Assembly: GCF_024189295.1 (NCBI RefSeq)
Contig: NZ_JAIZEN010000013.1
Location: 42,040-106,039, forward strand
DNA length: 64,000 bases
Direction of reading: 5' to 3'
From: Halobacillus sp. A1
Lineage (GTDB): Bacteria; Bacillota; Bacilli; Bacillales; Halobacillaceae
Shown: positions 7,701 to 16,690 of the stretch, one piece after another
Position numbering within the stretch: the stretch's first letter is position 1
Layout of the letters: each line of letters opens with the position of its first letter
Position numbers and translations under genes: made by a program
Notes under the pieces: generated by a model
Told to the model about the DNA's origin: nothing
The model's database searches: none
What the model saw: the letters and a program-made list of their open reading frames with translations, nothing else

Positions 7701-9209
7701 ATGTGGAGACCGAAGAAAAAGGAACAAGAGAAGAACATAGATCGTTTTCAGTCATTATCGTCCGAACAAACGGTGCAAACGTTATTTGACACATTAGAGC
7801 ATTCTAACGATTTTAAGCGTTATAAAGTGGGTGCCAGCGGATGGGTGATTTCGTATGTGTCTACAATGTGCGATGACAAAATAATAAATGATACACTTCT
7901 TCCTGTTTTAAAGCAGCATGAACTTCAATCACTTGAAGATATGAAAGATAAGCTCCCTGTGGATAACATCCGAGTAACAGAAGATACAAAGAAAATCGAA
8001 GAAAATGTGATGACCGGTTATATTATTGTGCAGGAAAAGAGTGCAGACCAAAAGGTGCTTTGCGTACCTGCCTCTAAGTATGAAGGCAGAAAAGTTTCCA
8101 TTCCAGAAGTAGAATTCAGTGTGGTCGGGCCAAAAGAAGCATTTGTAGAATCCATAGACACAAATATGAGTCTCATGAGAAAGCGGCTGCCAATTTCTCA
8201 GCTTACCTTCAGGGAATTGAAAATGGGGAGTATTACTCAAACTCGAGTAGGTGTGGTGTATATTGATGGCATTGCCGATGAGGATAATATACAAACGGTA
8301 TTCCAGCGATTAAAAAATATTGATTATGATCAAATCATTGATAGTTCTTTCATTTCTCAAATGATATCGGACAACTCCACTTCACCCTTCCCTCAATTAT
8401 TGGATACAGAAAGACCGGACAGGGTAGTTGAGGTGCTGGTGGAAGGTAAAATCGCAATTGTAGTAGATGGATCGCCACATGTACTTACATGCCCAACGAC
8501 CATTGTAGAATTCTTTTCAGCTTCCGATGACTATTTTCTTCCGTGGCACCTCGCGACTGCCTTTCGGCTGATCCGTTTATTCGCTGTGTTTTTCTCGGTG
8601 TTGAGTACTCCGTTGTATGTAGCGATTTTGACTTACCACCACGAAATGATTCCAGAAGAACTCATGTCTACCATTGTAGCTTCAAGAGCAGACATCCCTT
8701 TTCCACCAATACTTGAAGTTATCATCTTAGAATTGACCATTGAGCTATTGCGGGAAGCAGGGGCGAGGCTGCCTACCAAAATCGGTCAGACGATCGGTAT
8801 TGTAGGAGGAATTGTAATTGGTACAGCTGCAGTAGATGCGGGTCTTACGAGTAACGTACTGTTAATTATCGTAGCCCTCGCTGCACTAGCATCCTTTACA
8901 ACCCCAGTCTATCAAATTGGTAACACGATCCGGTTGATCCGCTTTCCTTTCCTGATTGGTGCTCAAATGTGGGGATTAGTCGGCGTAGCCATGGTCATGA
9001 TGTTCTATATAGGTCATTTGATTAAACTTACTTCGATAGGAAGGCCTTTTTTTGCACCCTTATACCCCCTGAGGTTTCGTGACCTCAGAGATGCTTTCAT
9101 TCGTCTGCCATTTAGTAAACAGTCGGAGCGTCCACTGCAGACCCGCCCTGAGACTTCCAGGCGCTTTAATAAAGAGCATGTTTCGGAGAGAAGGGATATA
9201 GATGAATAA
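7701..9209 (+). CDS. Spore germination receptor subunit A (GerAA/GerKA family)
   Basis: 502 residues, the normal length. An N-terminal soluble domain (about 1-280) contains ENVMTGYIIVQEKSADQ and the conserved SQLTFRELKMGSITQTRV region. Four to five membrane helices follow (about 285-460), with ILEVIILELTIELLREAG and IGIVGGIVIGTAAVDAG typical of the family, and a basic cytoplasmic tail. With the B and C subunits it forms the nutrient-sensing receptor in the spore inner membrane. GAAGGAG supports the ATG at 7701. The stop overlaps the next gene by 8 bases. The ligand cannot be predicted. Confidence 0.95.
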   Translation: MWRPKKKEQEKNIDRFQSLSSEQTVQTLFDTLEHSNDFKRYKVGASGWVISYVSTMCDDKIINDTLLPVLKQHELQSLEDMKDKLPVDNIRVTEDTKKIEENVMTGYIIVQEKSADQKVLCVPASKYEGRKVSIPEVEFSVVGPKEAFVESIDTNMSLMRKRLPISQLTFRELKMGSITQTRVGVVYIDGIADEDNIQTVFQRLKNIDYDQIIDSSFISQMISDNSTSPFPQLLDTERPDRVVEVLVEGKIAIVVDGSPHVLTCPTTIVEFFSASDDYFLPWHLATAFRLIRLFAVFFSVLSTPLYVAILTYHHEMIPEELMSTIVASRADIPFPPILEVIILELTIELLREAGARLPTKIGQTIGIVGGIVIGTAAVDAGLTSNVLLIIVALAALASFTTPVYQIGNTIRLIRFPFLIGAQMWGLVGVAMVMMFYIGHLIKLTSIGRPFFAPLYPLRFRDLRDAFIRLPFSKQSERPLQTRPETSRRFNKEHVSERRDIDE

Positions 9210-10317
9210 GATTGATAACATCACAAGTGTTCATGTTCCTGACAAGTTTCTGATTACTCCGATGCTCGTGTTCTTTATTATCCATTCTATGCAGGTGGGG
9301 GTGGGGATTTTAGGGTTTGAAAGCTATATTTCTAGGTATTCAGGGTTTGACTCGTGGATATCGATCTTGATTTCCGGCGTATTTATCCACATATTACTAT
9401 GGATGGTTTATCAATCCCTTCAGACGGGCGGGGGTGATATTGTTGCAATCCATCAACAGTGCTTCGGTAAATATGTAGGAGGAATGCTCAGCATTGTGTT
9501 GAGTGTCTATTTCTTGCTTCTGGCATTGACTGTTTTACGTACATTTATTGAAGTCATCCAAGTATGGATGTTTCCGAGCCTCAACTTAAAAATCTTCTCC
9601 TTCGTGTTTCTGCTTCTCATTTATTATCTTGTCGTTGGAGGTTTCCGACTGGTTACTGGGTTTTGCTTAATCAGTGTCATCTTGACGATTCCGTTACTTC
9701 TGCTCAAATTCTTCCCGATCATGGTCGGGAACTTTAATTATTTATATCCGGCTATCGATCACACTATTTTAGATTTGACCAGATCCACAAAGGATGGAAT
9801 TTTAAGCTTTTTAGGGATTGAATTACTGCTGATATTCTATCCGTTTATCAAAAATCCGCAAGCTTCAAAGAAGTGGGCGCATTTTGCAGTTTTTTATACT
9901 GTCTTAATCTATTTAGCGACAGCTCTAACAGCTTTTCTATATTTCAGTGAAGAGCAGCTTCAGTACGTGACGTGGGGAACGATTTCTTTATGGAAAATCG
10001 TAGAATTTCCTTTTATTGAACGATTTGAATATATCGGTATCGCATTATGGATGTACGTAATCGTACCTAATGTTTGTTTGGCTTTATGGGGAGCCAGCCG
10101 AATACCAAGACGGTTATTCAATATTAATCAAAAAATCACTGTCGGATTGTTTTGTGTAGCGCTGTATATTCTTATTTTATTATTTGATGATCGTCAGCGA
10201 GTTGAGCAGTTGAATGTTTTTGCAAATGATGTAGGTTTTTATGTGCTTTTGTATATTCCGGTGATTTTCTTACTGTCGAAGATTATGTATGAAGTGAGGA
10301 CACGTCATGAGAGGTAA
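9202..10317 (+). CDS. Spore germination receptor subunit B (GerAB/GerKB, endospore permease family)
   Basis: 371 residues with about ten membrane helices in the APC-superfamily arrangement. The N-terminal TM1 region reads ITPMLVFFIIHSMQVGVGIL, as expected for GerAB proteins, which bind the germinant and form part of the receptor channel. The gene overlaps the A subunit by 8 bases and the C subunit by 11, so translation is coupled. AGAAGGGAT precedes the ATG. Confidence 0.95.
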   Translation: MNKIDNITSVHVPDKFLITPMLVFFIIHSMQVGVGILGFESYISRYSGFDSWISILISGVFIHILLWMVYQSLQTGGGDIVAIHQQCFGKYVGGMLSIVLSVYFLLLALTVLRTFIEVIQVWMFPSLNLKIFSFVFLLLIYYLVVGGFRLVTGFCLISVILTIPLLLLKFFPIMVGNFNYLYPAIDHTILDLTRSTKDGILSFLGIELLLIFYPFIKNPQASKKWAHFAVFYTVLIYLATALTAFLYFSEEQLQYVTWGTISLWKIVEFPFIERFEYIGIALWMYVIVPNVCLALWGASRIPRRLFNINQKITVGLFCVALYILILLFDDRQRVEQLNVFANDVGFYVLLYIPVIFLLSKIMYEVRTRHER

Positions 10318-11386
10318 ACTTTTAAGCGTATTATGCTTAATATTCGCAGCGGGTTGTAACAATATCGATAGTGTCGAGGACAGGGCTATTGTACAAATTT
10401 CAGGCTATGATTACATCGATGAGAATCGTATCAAGGGTACAGTAGGGATACCCCAGTACGGGGAGGAATCAGCAAGAACAGTAGAGGAATTAAATTTAAC
10501 GGTAGAAACCGAATCATTGAAGGAATTTGACATTCAAATTCAAAACGAATCTTCCAAGCCGCTTTCTATGGGTAAGCTTGAAGTGAATCTGTATAATGAA
10601 GATTTAGCAAGCCGGGGGATTACGGAATTTATGGACATCCTAAGCCGCGACCCTCGAATCGGGAGAAATATCTATTTAGGAATCGTTGACGGTGATACGC
10701 AGAAATTGATTGAAGGGGAGTATAATCAAAATGAAACGACAGCAAAATATTTGAAGGGTATTATTGAAAATAATATAGATCAGAATCTTCCTAAGACGAA
10801 TCTGCATTATTTCTTATATGCCTATTATGCTGATGGTCTTGATGGCTACCTGCCTTATTTAAAAAAGAAGAACAGTCATATTGAAGTTTCAGGTATATCT
10901 ATATTTAAAGAAGCTTCCCAAGTTGCTGTCATACCTGCTGAAGATACGCTTATCTTGAAGTTGTTAAAAGAAAAAGTAGAAAAAGGAAGCCAGACGATTC
11001 AAACAGAAGATGGGCGTGTAGGGATGGAAATTACAGATTCAAATACTTCCTATCAAGTGAAGAAGACCGGGGATGTACCTCGATTCTTCGTAAATATAAC
11101 AATGAAAGGATTCATAAATGAAATGAAGGAGACGGGAGTAGAAAGTCAGAAAAATCCCACTCGCATAAATAAATTAGAAGAAGAATTTTCCACATACTAT
11201 CAATCGAAAGCAGAAGAAATGATAGAACTGTTTAAAGATAATGAAACGGATCCTATAGGATTAGGAAATATATATAAAAATCGAATGAGAAATTTTGATA
11301 AACAAGTGTGGGAAGAACAATATTCTGAAGTACTGGTAGAAGTGAACGTAGATTTGAAAATAACGGGCATGGGTATTTCATTATAG
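10307..11386 (+). CDS. Spore germination receptor lipoprotein subunit C (Ger(x)C family)
   Basis: 359 residues. A short signal peptide ends in the lipobox FAAGC (Cys about residue 17), so the mature protein should be lipid-anchored to the outer face of the spore inner membrane. RAIVQISGYDYIDENRIKGT is the usual start of domain 1. The C-terminal block EEFSTYYQSKAEEMIELFK and DPIGLGNIYKNR match domain 3 of GerBC-type proteins. It is the last gene of the A-B-C operon. Confidence 0.95.
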   Translation: MRGKLLSVLCLIFAAGCNNIDSVEDRAIVQISGYDYIDENRIKGTVGIPQYGEESARTVEELNLTVETESLKEFDIQIQNESSKPLSMGKLEVNLYNEDLASRGITEFMDILSRDPRIGRNIYLGIVDGDTQKLIEGEYNQNETTAKYLKGIIENNIDQNLPKTNLHYFLYAYYADGLDGYLPYLKKKNSHIEVSGISIFKEASQVAVIPAEDTLILKLLKEKVEKGSQTIQTEDGRVGMEITDSNTSYQVKKTGDVPRFFVNITMKGFINEMKETGVESQKNPTRINKLEEEFSTYYQSKAEEMIELFKDNETDPIGLGNIYKNRMRNFDKQVWEEQYSEVLVEVNVDLKITGMGISL

Positions 11387-11480
11387 AAAGAGAAGCTTAA
11401 ACGATTCCAGCTGTTCCACGAATCAAATCAAAAGGACAAGGGCATTCTACGCATAATACACATAGAATAGAGCGGATGCC

Positions 11481-12482
11481 ATGAGTTTACAATTAGTTGA
11501 AGTTCATGTTCCTCCAACCCACCTTGAATTTTTCCGTGATCAATTGAACTCTTATACCTATGAATCGTGCTGGGTGGAAATACAGACAGATGGAAGATCG
11601 TTATTCAGGATACTTTCAAAAAAGGGTAACGTGGAAGACATTCTGAATGATTTAGAAGGAATTTCACACAGTGTAAAAGGGTTTGAAACGGTTTTGTTTC
11701 CGGTAAGGGCTTATTTTTCTAATGAAACGATTAAAGCTGAGAAAAAAGAAGAACAGAACGTAAAGCTTCAAAGATTAAGCCGGCATGAGCTTCTAGCTTC
11801 CATAAAAAAGAACAGTAAAACGACATGGAACTATTTATTGCTTATCATCCTATCGGCAATAGTAGCGACTGTCGGATTCCTTAAAGACAGCGAAGCCGTG
11901 GTCATTGGGGCGATGGTGATTGCGCCCATGATCGGTCCTGTGATTGCCGTTGCATTTTCTTCCGTATTAGGTGATTATAAAGTACTGTCGAAATCTCTGA
12001 TAACTTCTCTGTTAGGAGTAGTTATTGTTGTCGCCATTTCCATACTGTTCGTATTATTTTCGAGTCTTGAACTGACTACAAATCAATATTTAAGCCGGAC
12101 GGTAGTCACTCCAATAGATATTATTCTCGGCGTTGCCTCTGGAGCGGCCGGAGCATTAGCTTTCATAAACCGCCTGTCAGGAAATTTAGTAGGGGTGATG
12201 GTCGCTGTAGCTTTACTGCCTCCAAGCGTAGCTTTAGGAATTTCAATAGGAAGTATGGAATGGGACCTTGCTTATGGAGCGTTTCTACTGGTTACGGTCA
12301 ATATCATGTCTATTCTATTAGCAGCTGTCATTATTTTTTCGATCAGTGGAATCCGACCTGTACAGTGGAGGGAGGTCCAAAGAGCCAATGTTTCCAGACC
12401 TCTATCCATCCTATTTGTAAGTGTGATCGTCGTTGTGCTGGCTTTGCTTATTTTTGTAAGTGAAGGCACTTTTAATTTGTAA
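11481..12482 (+). CDS. DUF389 / TIGR00341 family integral membrane protein
   Basis: 333 residues. The N-terminal ~100 residues are soluble (LVEVHVPPTHLEFFRDQL), followed by SRHELLASIKKNSKTTWNYL and about six membrane helices carrying GAMVIAPMIGPVIAVAFSS and GVMVAVALLPPSVALGISIG, which are the family signatures. Function is not established in the family as I know it. It starts 94 bases after gerC in the same direction but with a weaker ribosome site (GAGCGGATG), so it may be separately expressed. Confidence 0.85.
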   Translation: MSLQLVEVHVPPTHLEFFRDQLNSYTYESCWVEIQTDGRSLFRILSKKGNVEDILNDLEGISHSVKGFETVLFPVRAYFSNETIKAEKKEEQNVKLQRLSRHELLASIKKNSKTTWNYLLLIILSAIVATVGFLKDSEAVVIGAMVIAPMIGPVIAVAFSSVLGDYKVLSKSLITSLLGVVIVVAISILFVLFSSLELTTNQYLSRTVVTPIDIILGVASGAAGALAFINRLSGNLVGVMVAVALLPPSVALGISIGSMEWDLAYGAFLLVTVNIMSILLAAVIIFSISGIRPVQWREVQRANVSRPLSILFVSVIVVVLALLIFVSEGTFNL

Positions 12483-12497
12483 TATGCAAAAATCCCG

Positions 12498-12526
12498 TTG
12501 CAATAATTTTCCGAAAACTATATAAT
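12498..12526 (+). promoter_or_regulatory. SigA-type promoter of the bmrCD-like operon
   Basis: TTGCAA (12498-12503) and a perfect TATAAT (12521-12526) are separated by exactly 17 bases. The expected start of transcription near 12533 places the leader peptide and attenuator at the 5' end of the transcript. Confidence 0.8.
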
Positions 12527-12557
12527 TAATAATCATTAAGAAAAGGAGGTCACGAGC

Positions 12558-12620
12558 ATGAATAAGAAAGTTGCATTAATCAACCTTAATTTCATAGCAC
12601 TCGTGACCAGACGGCCTTGA
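12558..12620 (+). CDS. Leader peptide of the bmrCD-like operon, 20 codons
   Basis: ATG at 12558 with a near-perfect AAAAGGAGGT (12541-12550); stop TGA 12618-12620. The product starts MNKKVALINL and ends LVTRRP. It plays the part that BmrB plays upstream of bmrCD in B. subtilis, where antibiotic-stalled ribosomes induce the exporter, but I see no obvious sequence likeness and it is much shorter. The last codons lie exactly in attenuator segment 2. RRP at the end could slow ribosomes; this is inference. Confidence 0.7.
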   Translation: MNKKVALINLNFIALVTRRP

Positions 12621-12688
12621 TTAAGTATTTCTTCATGTAAGGTGAAAAGGGTCACGTATGTCCGTGGCCGTAATATGTTCGTTTCAAT

Positions 12689-12715
12689 GCATACGTCACG
12701 CACGTATGCTTTTTT
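12689..12715 (+). terminator. Attenuator terminator hairpin before bmrC
   Basis: A perfect 8-bp stem GCATACGT/ACGTATGC with a 5-base loop followed by six T, located 160 bases before the first transporter gene and not after any gene. Confidence 0.85.
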
Positions 12716-12788
12716 GTGTTTTCGCGGGTGAAACCGCTTTAAAATACAACTACATTAAGATTAGAAAAAACATGGGAGGTATGTTGAT

Positions 12789-12845
12789 ATGGAACATTTA
12801 CAAAGTACTGGAGCAAAGAATGATGATTGGAAAGAAAGCGGCTAG
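12789..12845 (+). CDS. Possible second small peptide (18 codons) between the attenuator and bmrC
   Basis: ATG 12789 to TAG 12845, beginning MEHLQSTGAK and ending DDWKESG, with GGGAGGT upstream (9 bases before the ATG). It ends 30 bases before the bmrC start and could couple translation into it. The short length makes coding uncertain. Confidence 0.35.
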   Translation: MEHLQSTGAKNDDWKESG

Positions 12846-12875
12846 CGGGAGCTGTTTGGGGAAGGGTGATGAGGA

Positions 12876-14624
12876 ATGTTTAGTGTGTTATTCAAACTGG
12901 GATGGTTTTTTAAGGAATATTGGAAAAAGTACACGTTTGCGATTTCCGCACTCATTGTTGTAAGTGCGATTGATTTAATTCCGCCTAAACTCGTAGGGAT
13001 GGCCATAGATGAAATGCAGTTCAATTCTCTTACGTGGGATAGGCTGACAGAAATTTTAGTGATATATGGCTCAATTATCATAGTAAGCTATACGCTTTCC
13101 TATTTGTGGGATTACACATTATTCAGTGGAGCAGCTACGCTTGAAAGACGGATGCGTTCAAATCTGATGGACCACTTTTTGAAAATGACTCCGAGATTTT
13201 TTCAAAATAATAAAACAGGGGATTTGATGGCTCGATGTACCAATGACCTAAAAGCCTTGACGATGACGGCAGGGTTTGGTGTGCTGACTCTAGTTGACTC
13301 GACCATCTTCATGATTCTGATTATTGCCATGATGGGGTTTACGATCAGCTTTAAATTGACGTTGGCAGCATTATTACCTTTGCCGGTCATGGCCTATATT
13401 ATGAATAAATATGGAAAGGTCATTCATATGCGATTCTTGGAGGCTCAAGAGGCATTTGGTGATTTGAACAATAATGTTCTAGAGTCTGTTCGCGGGGTAA
13501 GAGTCATTCGAGCCTTTGTTCAAGAAGAAAACGACGAGCGTTCCTTCAACCAAATGACGGACGGAGTTTACGAAAAAAATGTTCAGGTGGCTAAAGTAGA
13601 TGCTTTATTTGAACCGACGATTACGGTATTAGTAGGATTCTCATACACGATCGGGCTCGGTTACGGCTCTGCCCTCGTATTTCAGAATGTGATTACACTA
13701 GGCGAAATGGTATCCTTTAATGTTTATTTAGGAATGTTGATCTGGCCAATGTTTGCGGTAGGCGAATTGATCAATGTAATGCAGCGAGGGAACGCTTCGT
13801 TGGATCGAGTCACCGAAACTTTGGACCAAAAACCTGATGTGAAATCTCCTGAGACCCCTGTCCAAGTAAGTAAACCAGAGGTCATTAAGTTTAGAGATGT
13901 TCATTTCCAATACCCCGGGTCAGAAACCTGTGCTTTAAAAGGTATTCATTTAACCGTAAAGCAAGGGCAGACACTCGGTATCGTCGGTAAAACAGGAGCT
14001 GGGAAAACGACTTTGCTGCGGCAGCTTTTAAGAGAATACTCCGGTGTACAAGGATCCCTGACAATCAGTGATGTAAAGTTAGAAGATATTGACCTTGAAG
14101 TAAGTCGTTCATGGATCGGGTACGTTCCCCAGGACCAAGTGTTATTCTCAAAAACGATTCGTGAAAATATTCAGTTCGGAAAAGTGGATGCAACCGATGA
14201 AGAGATTTACAAAGTGATGGAACTTGCTTATTTTCTAGAGGATATTAAAGCACTGCCAAGAGGTCTGGATACAACGGTGGGTGAAAGCGGAGTTACGCTA
14301 TCCGGCGGGCAGAAACAAAGGGTTTCTATAGCTCGAGCCTTTATTATGAATCCTGAAATTCTACTGCTTGACGATTCGATGTCAGCGGTAGATGGAAAAA
14401 CAGAAGCGAATATCATCGAAAACCTTCGTAAAGAGCGTTATGGAAAAACTACTTGGATTGCTGCCCATCGATTGTCAGCTGTTACACATGCTGATCACAT
14501 CATTGTGCTTGATGAGGGTAGAATTATTGAAGAAGGAACACATGAAAACTTAATGAAACAAAATGGCTGGTATCGAACTCAGTATATGCACCAGCAATTG
14601 GAGAATAAGGGGGTGGGTGATTGA
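12876..14624 (+). CDS. bmrC: ABC exporter half-transporter, BmrC/YheI-like (degenerate catalytic site)
   Basis: 582 residues, close to B. subtilis BmrC. Six membrane helices (about 1-310) precede one ATPase domain: Walker A GKTGAGKTT (about residue 370), signature LSGGQKQRVSIARA, and Walker B ILLLDDSMSAVDG. The residue after the Walker B Asp is Asp (about 500) instead of the catalytic Glu, the hallmark of the BmrC-type half of asymmetric exporters. It pairs with the next gene, whose ATG overlaps its TGA. The heterodimer exports multiple drugs across the membrane. Expression should depend on the upstream attenuator. Confidence 0.9.
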   Translation: MFSVLFKLGWFFKEYWKKYTFAISALIVVSAIDLIPPKLVGMAIDEMQFNSLTWDRLTEILVIYGSIIIVSYTLSYLWDYTLFSGAATLERRMRSNLMDHFLKMTPRFFQNNKTGDLMARCTNDLKALTMTAGFGVLTLVDSTIFMILIIAMMGFTISFKLTLAALLPLPVMAYIMNKYGKVIHMRFLEAQEAFGDLNNNVLESVRGVRVIRAFVQEENDERSFNQMTDGVYEKNVQVAKVDALFEPTITVLVGFSYTIGLGYGSALVFQNVITLGEMVSFNVYLGMLIWPMFAVGELINVMQRGNASLDRVTETLDQKPDVKSPETPVQVSKPEVIKFRDVHFQYPGSETCALKGIHLTVKQGQTLGIVGKTGAGKTTLLRQLLREYSGVQGSLTISDVKLEDIDLEVSRSWIGYVPQDQVLFSKTIRENIQFGKVDATDEEIYKVMELAYFLEDIKALPRGLDTTVGESGVTLSGGQKQRVSIARAFIMNPEILLLDDSMSAVDGKTEANIIENLRKERYGKTTWIAAHRLSAVTHADHIIVLDEGRIIEEGTHENLMKQNGWYRTQYMHQQLENKGVGD

Positions 14625-16654
14625 TGAAAAACCCATCGACTGAAAGGAAACTGCTTCATTACGCCTTAACCTATAAAAATAAAATTCTGATTGGGCTTAT
14701 ATGTTTGATTATCGCCGTCGCTCTAGAACTGACAGGACCTTTCATCGCTAAACGATTGATTGATGAGCACATCGTGGGGATAGAGGATCAGTGGCACGAA
14801 GTAGAAGTACAGGATAGTTACACCGTCTCTTATAATGATAACCTCTATAAAAGAGAGGATAGAATGAACAGCGGAGAAGACATACTGGGAACTGCTGCAA
14901 TTATACAAGTGGGACGCAGCTATTATTTTACAGAGGAAGAAATACCGTTTACGGGCACTCGTTCGATTGAAGGTGGAAATGTAGTAATCGAAACCAGTGA
15001 TAAAACGACTACTGCCGAAGTCCGTAAACTATCATTGAATGAACTGTATCGCTTCTTCCAGCCTGAACAGACCTCAATATATTGGCTGCTTGCTATTTAT
15101 GTAGTGATATTATTAGTGGCAGCAGGTTTCCAATTCGTTTACACGTATGTTTTACAGAAAACGTCGAATCGTATCATCCGTAAGATGCGAGATGACTTAT
15201 TCCATCATATTCAGAGGCTTCCTATCAACTATTTTGTGGACCAGCCAGCAGGGAAGATTGTGGCAAGAATCACTAACGATACTGAAGCGATAAGAGAGCT
15301 GTATGTAAAAGTATTAGCAACATTTGTAACAAGCTTTTTTTACATGGCTGGAATTTATATTGCTCTCTTTCTCTTAGATGTTCAGCTGGCCTTATATTGT
15401 TTATTGGTCATACCTATCATTCTTCTGTGGATGAGAGTATATAAACATTACGGAGGCAAGTACAATACTGTGGTCCGCTCTACTGTAAGCGATATGAATG
15501 GCAGCATAAACGAGTCTATTCAAGGAATGCCGATCATCCAGGCGTTTCAACAAGAGAAGCACACATCACAGGATTTCGAAAAGCTGAACTCCACTCATTT
15601 TACGTATCAAAGAAAGCTCGTCAGACTAAGCGCTTTAACCTCTTTTAATTTAGTGAATGTCATAAGAAATTTAGCATTTGTATTATTTATTTGGTACTTC
15701 GGGTCAGGAGCGCTTGGAGCTGAAGGGCTTGTAACAGTAGGCGTGTTATATGCCTTTGTTGATTATTTAAACCGTTTATTCCAGCCCGTTACTGACCTTG
15801 TCAACCAACTGCCGCTATTAGAACAGGCGCGTGTAGCTGCCGGCAGAGTATTTGAATTGATGAGTGAGAATGGAGAAGATGTGAAAACTGAACCTCTTTC
15901 ACGATATAAGGGCCTCATTAAATTTGAAGGCGTGTCATTCGCTTATAAGAAAGGAGAGTATGTGTTAAAAGATATTAATTTTGAAGTGCAGCCGGGAGAA
16001 ACTGCTGCATTTGTAGGCCATACAGGTTCAGGTAAAAGCTCCATCATGAACTTGTTATTTCGTTTCTATGATCACGAAAAGGGAACGATCAAGATTGATG
16101 AGCGGCCAATCATCGAATGGTCAAGACAGCAGTTGAGAAGTCACATGGGAATTGTATTGCAAGATCCCTTTATCTTTTCTGGCAGCATTCTGTCGAATGT
16201 GACAATGAACGATGAAATGATTTCCCGGGAAATGGCGATAAAGGCTTTACAAGCAGTAGGTGCCGACCGCTTTATTGAAAAACTGCCCGATCAATATGAC
16301 ACGGTTTTGAAGGAAAATGGCGCATCCTTATCTATGGGAGAGAGACAGTTGATATCATTTGCCCGTGCTTTGGCTTTTGACCCTGCTATACTTATTTTGG
16401 ATGAAGCGACGGCAAATATTGATACGGAAACTGAACAATTAATTCAGAATGCTTTAGACGTATTAAAAAAGGGGAGAACCACGCTTATTATTGCTCATAG
16501 ACTATCAACAATCCAACAAGCCGATCAAATATTTGTACTTGAGCATGGTACAATTATTGAACAAGGAACACATACTTCACTTATCGAATCAGGCGGCAGA
16601 TATCATCAGATGTATAAAATGCAGCAAGGCGCTATGAAACAGCCAGCGATATAG
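14621..16654 (+). CDS. bmrD: ABC exporter half-transporter, BmrD/YheH-like (catalytically complete half)
   Basis: 677 residues against about 673 in B. subtilis BmrD. Between TM1 (about 18-40) and TM2 (about 148-172) sits a roughly 100-residue, beta-rich, acidic insertion, the extracellular domain that distinguishes BmrD. The ATPase domain has Walker A GHTGSGKSS, the variant signature LSMGERQLISFARA and canonical Walker B ILILDEATANID with the catalytic Glu near residue 595. The 4-base ATGA overlap with bmrC indicates strict co-translation. Together they form a heterodimeric multidrug exporter; substrates cannot be read from sequence. Confidence 0.9.
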   Translation: MMKNPSTERKLLHYALTYKNKILIGLICLIIAVALELTGPFIAKRLIDEHIVGIEDQWHEVEVQDSYTVSYNDNLYKREDRMNSGEDILGTAAIIQVGRSYYFTEEEIPFTGTRSIEGGNVVIETSDKTTTAEVRKLSLNELYRFFQPEQTSIYWLLAIYVVILLVAAGFQFVYTYVLQKTSNRIIRKMRDDLFHHIQRLPINYFVDQPAGKIVARITNDTEAIRELYVKVLATFVTSFFYMAGIYIALFLLDVQLALYCLLVIPIILLWMRVYKHYGGKYNTVVRSTVSDMNGSINESIQGMPIIQAFQQEKHTSQDFEKLNSTHFTYQRKLVRLSALTSFNLVNVIRNLAFVLFIWYFGSGALGAEGLVTVGVLYAFVDYLNRLFQPVTDLVNQLPLLEQARVAAGRVFELMSENGEDVKTEPLSRYKGLIKFEGVSFAYKKGEYVLKDINFEVQPGETAAFVGHTGSGKSSIMNLLFRFYDHEKGTIKIDERPIIEWSRQQLRSHMGIVLQDPFIFSGSILSNVTMNDEMISREMAIKALQAVGADRFIEKLPDQYDTVLKENGASLSMGERQLISFARALAFDPAILILDEATANIDTETEQLIQNALDVLKKGRTTLIIAHRLSTIQQADQIFVLEHGTIIEQGTHTSLIESGGRYHQMYKMQQGAMKQPAI

Positions 16655-16690
16655 TGGTTTCTTGATTTACAGAATTTTAGAGGTGTAAAC

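Larger units (their letters stand above)
12548..12715 (+). promoter_or_regulatory. Ribosome-mediated transcription attenuator of the bmrCD-like operon
   Basis: Five segments can pair in exclusive ways. Segment 1 (GGTCACGAG, 12548-12556, overlapping the leader ribosome site) is complementary to segment 2 (CTCGTGACC, 12600-12608, the last leader codons). Segment 2 also matches segment 3 (GGTCACG, 12650-12656). Segment 3 (ACGTATG, 12654-12660) matches segment 4 (CATACGT, 12690-12696). Segment 4 (GCATACGT, 12689-12696) with segment 5 (ACGTATGC, 12702-12709) and six T forms an intrinsic terminator. Inference: a ribosome stalled late in the leader covers segment 2, so 3:4 forms and transcription continues; normal translation allows 2:3 and termination. 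Confidence 0.8.
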
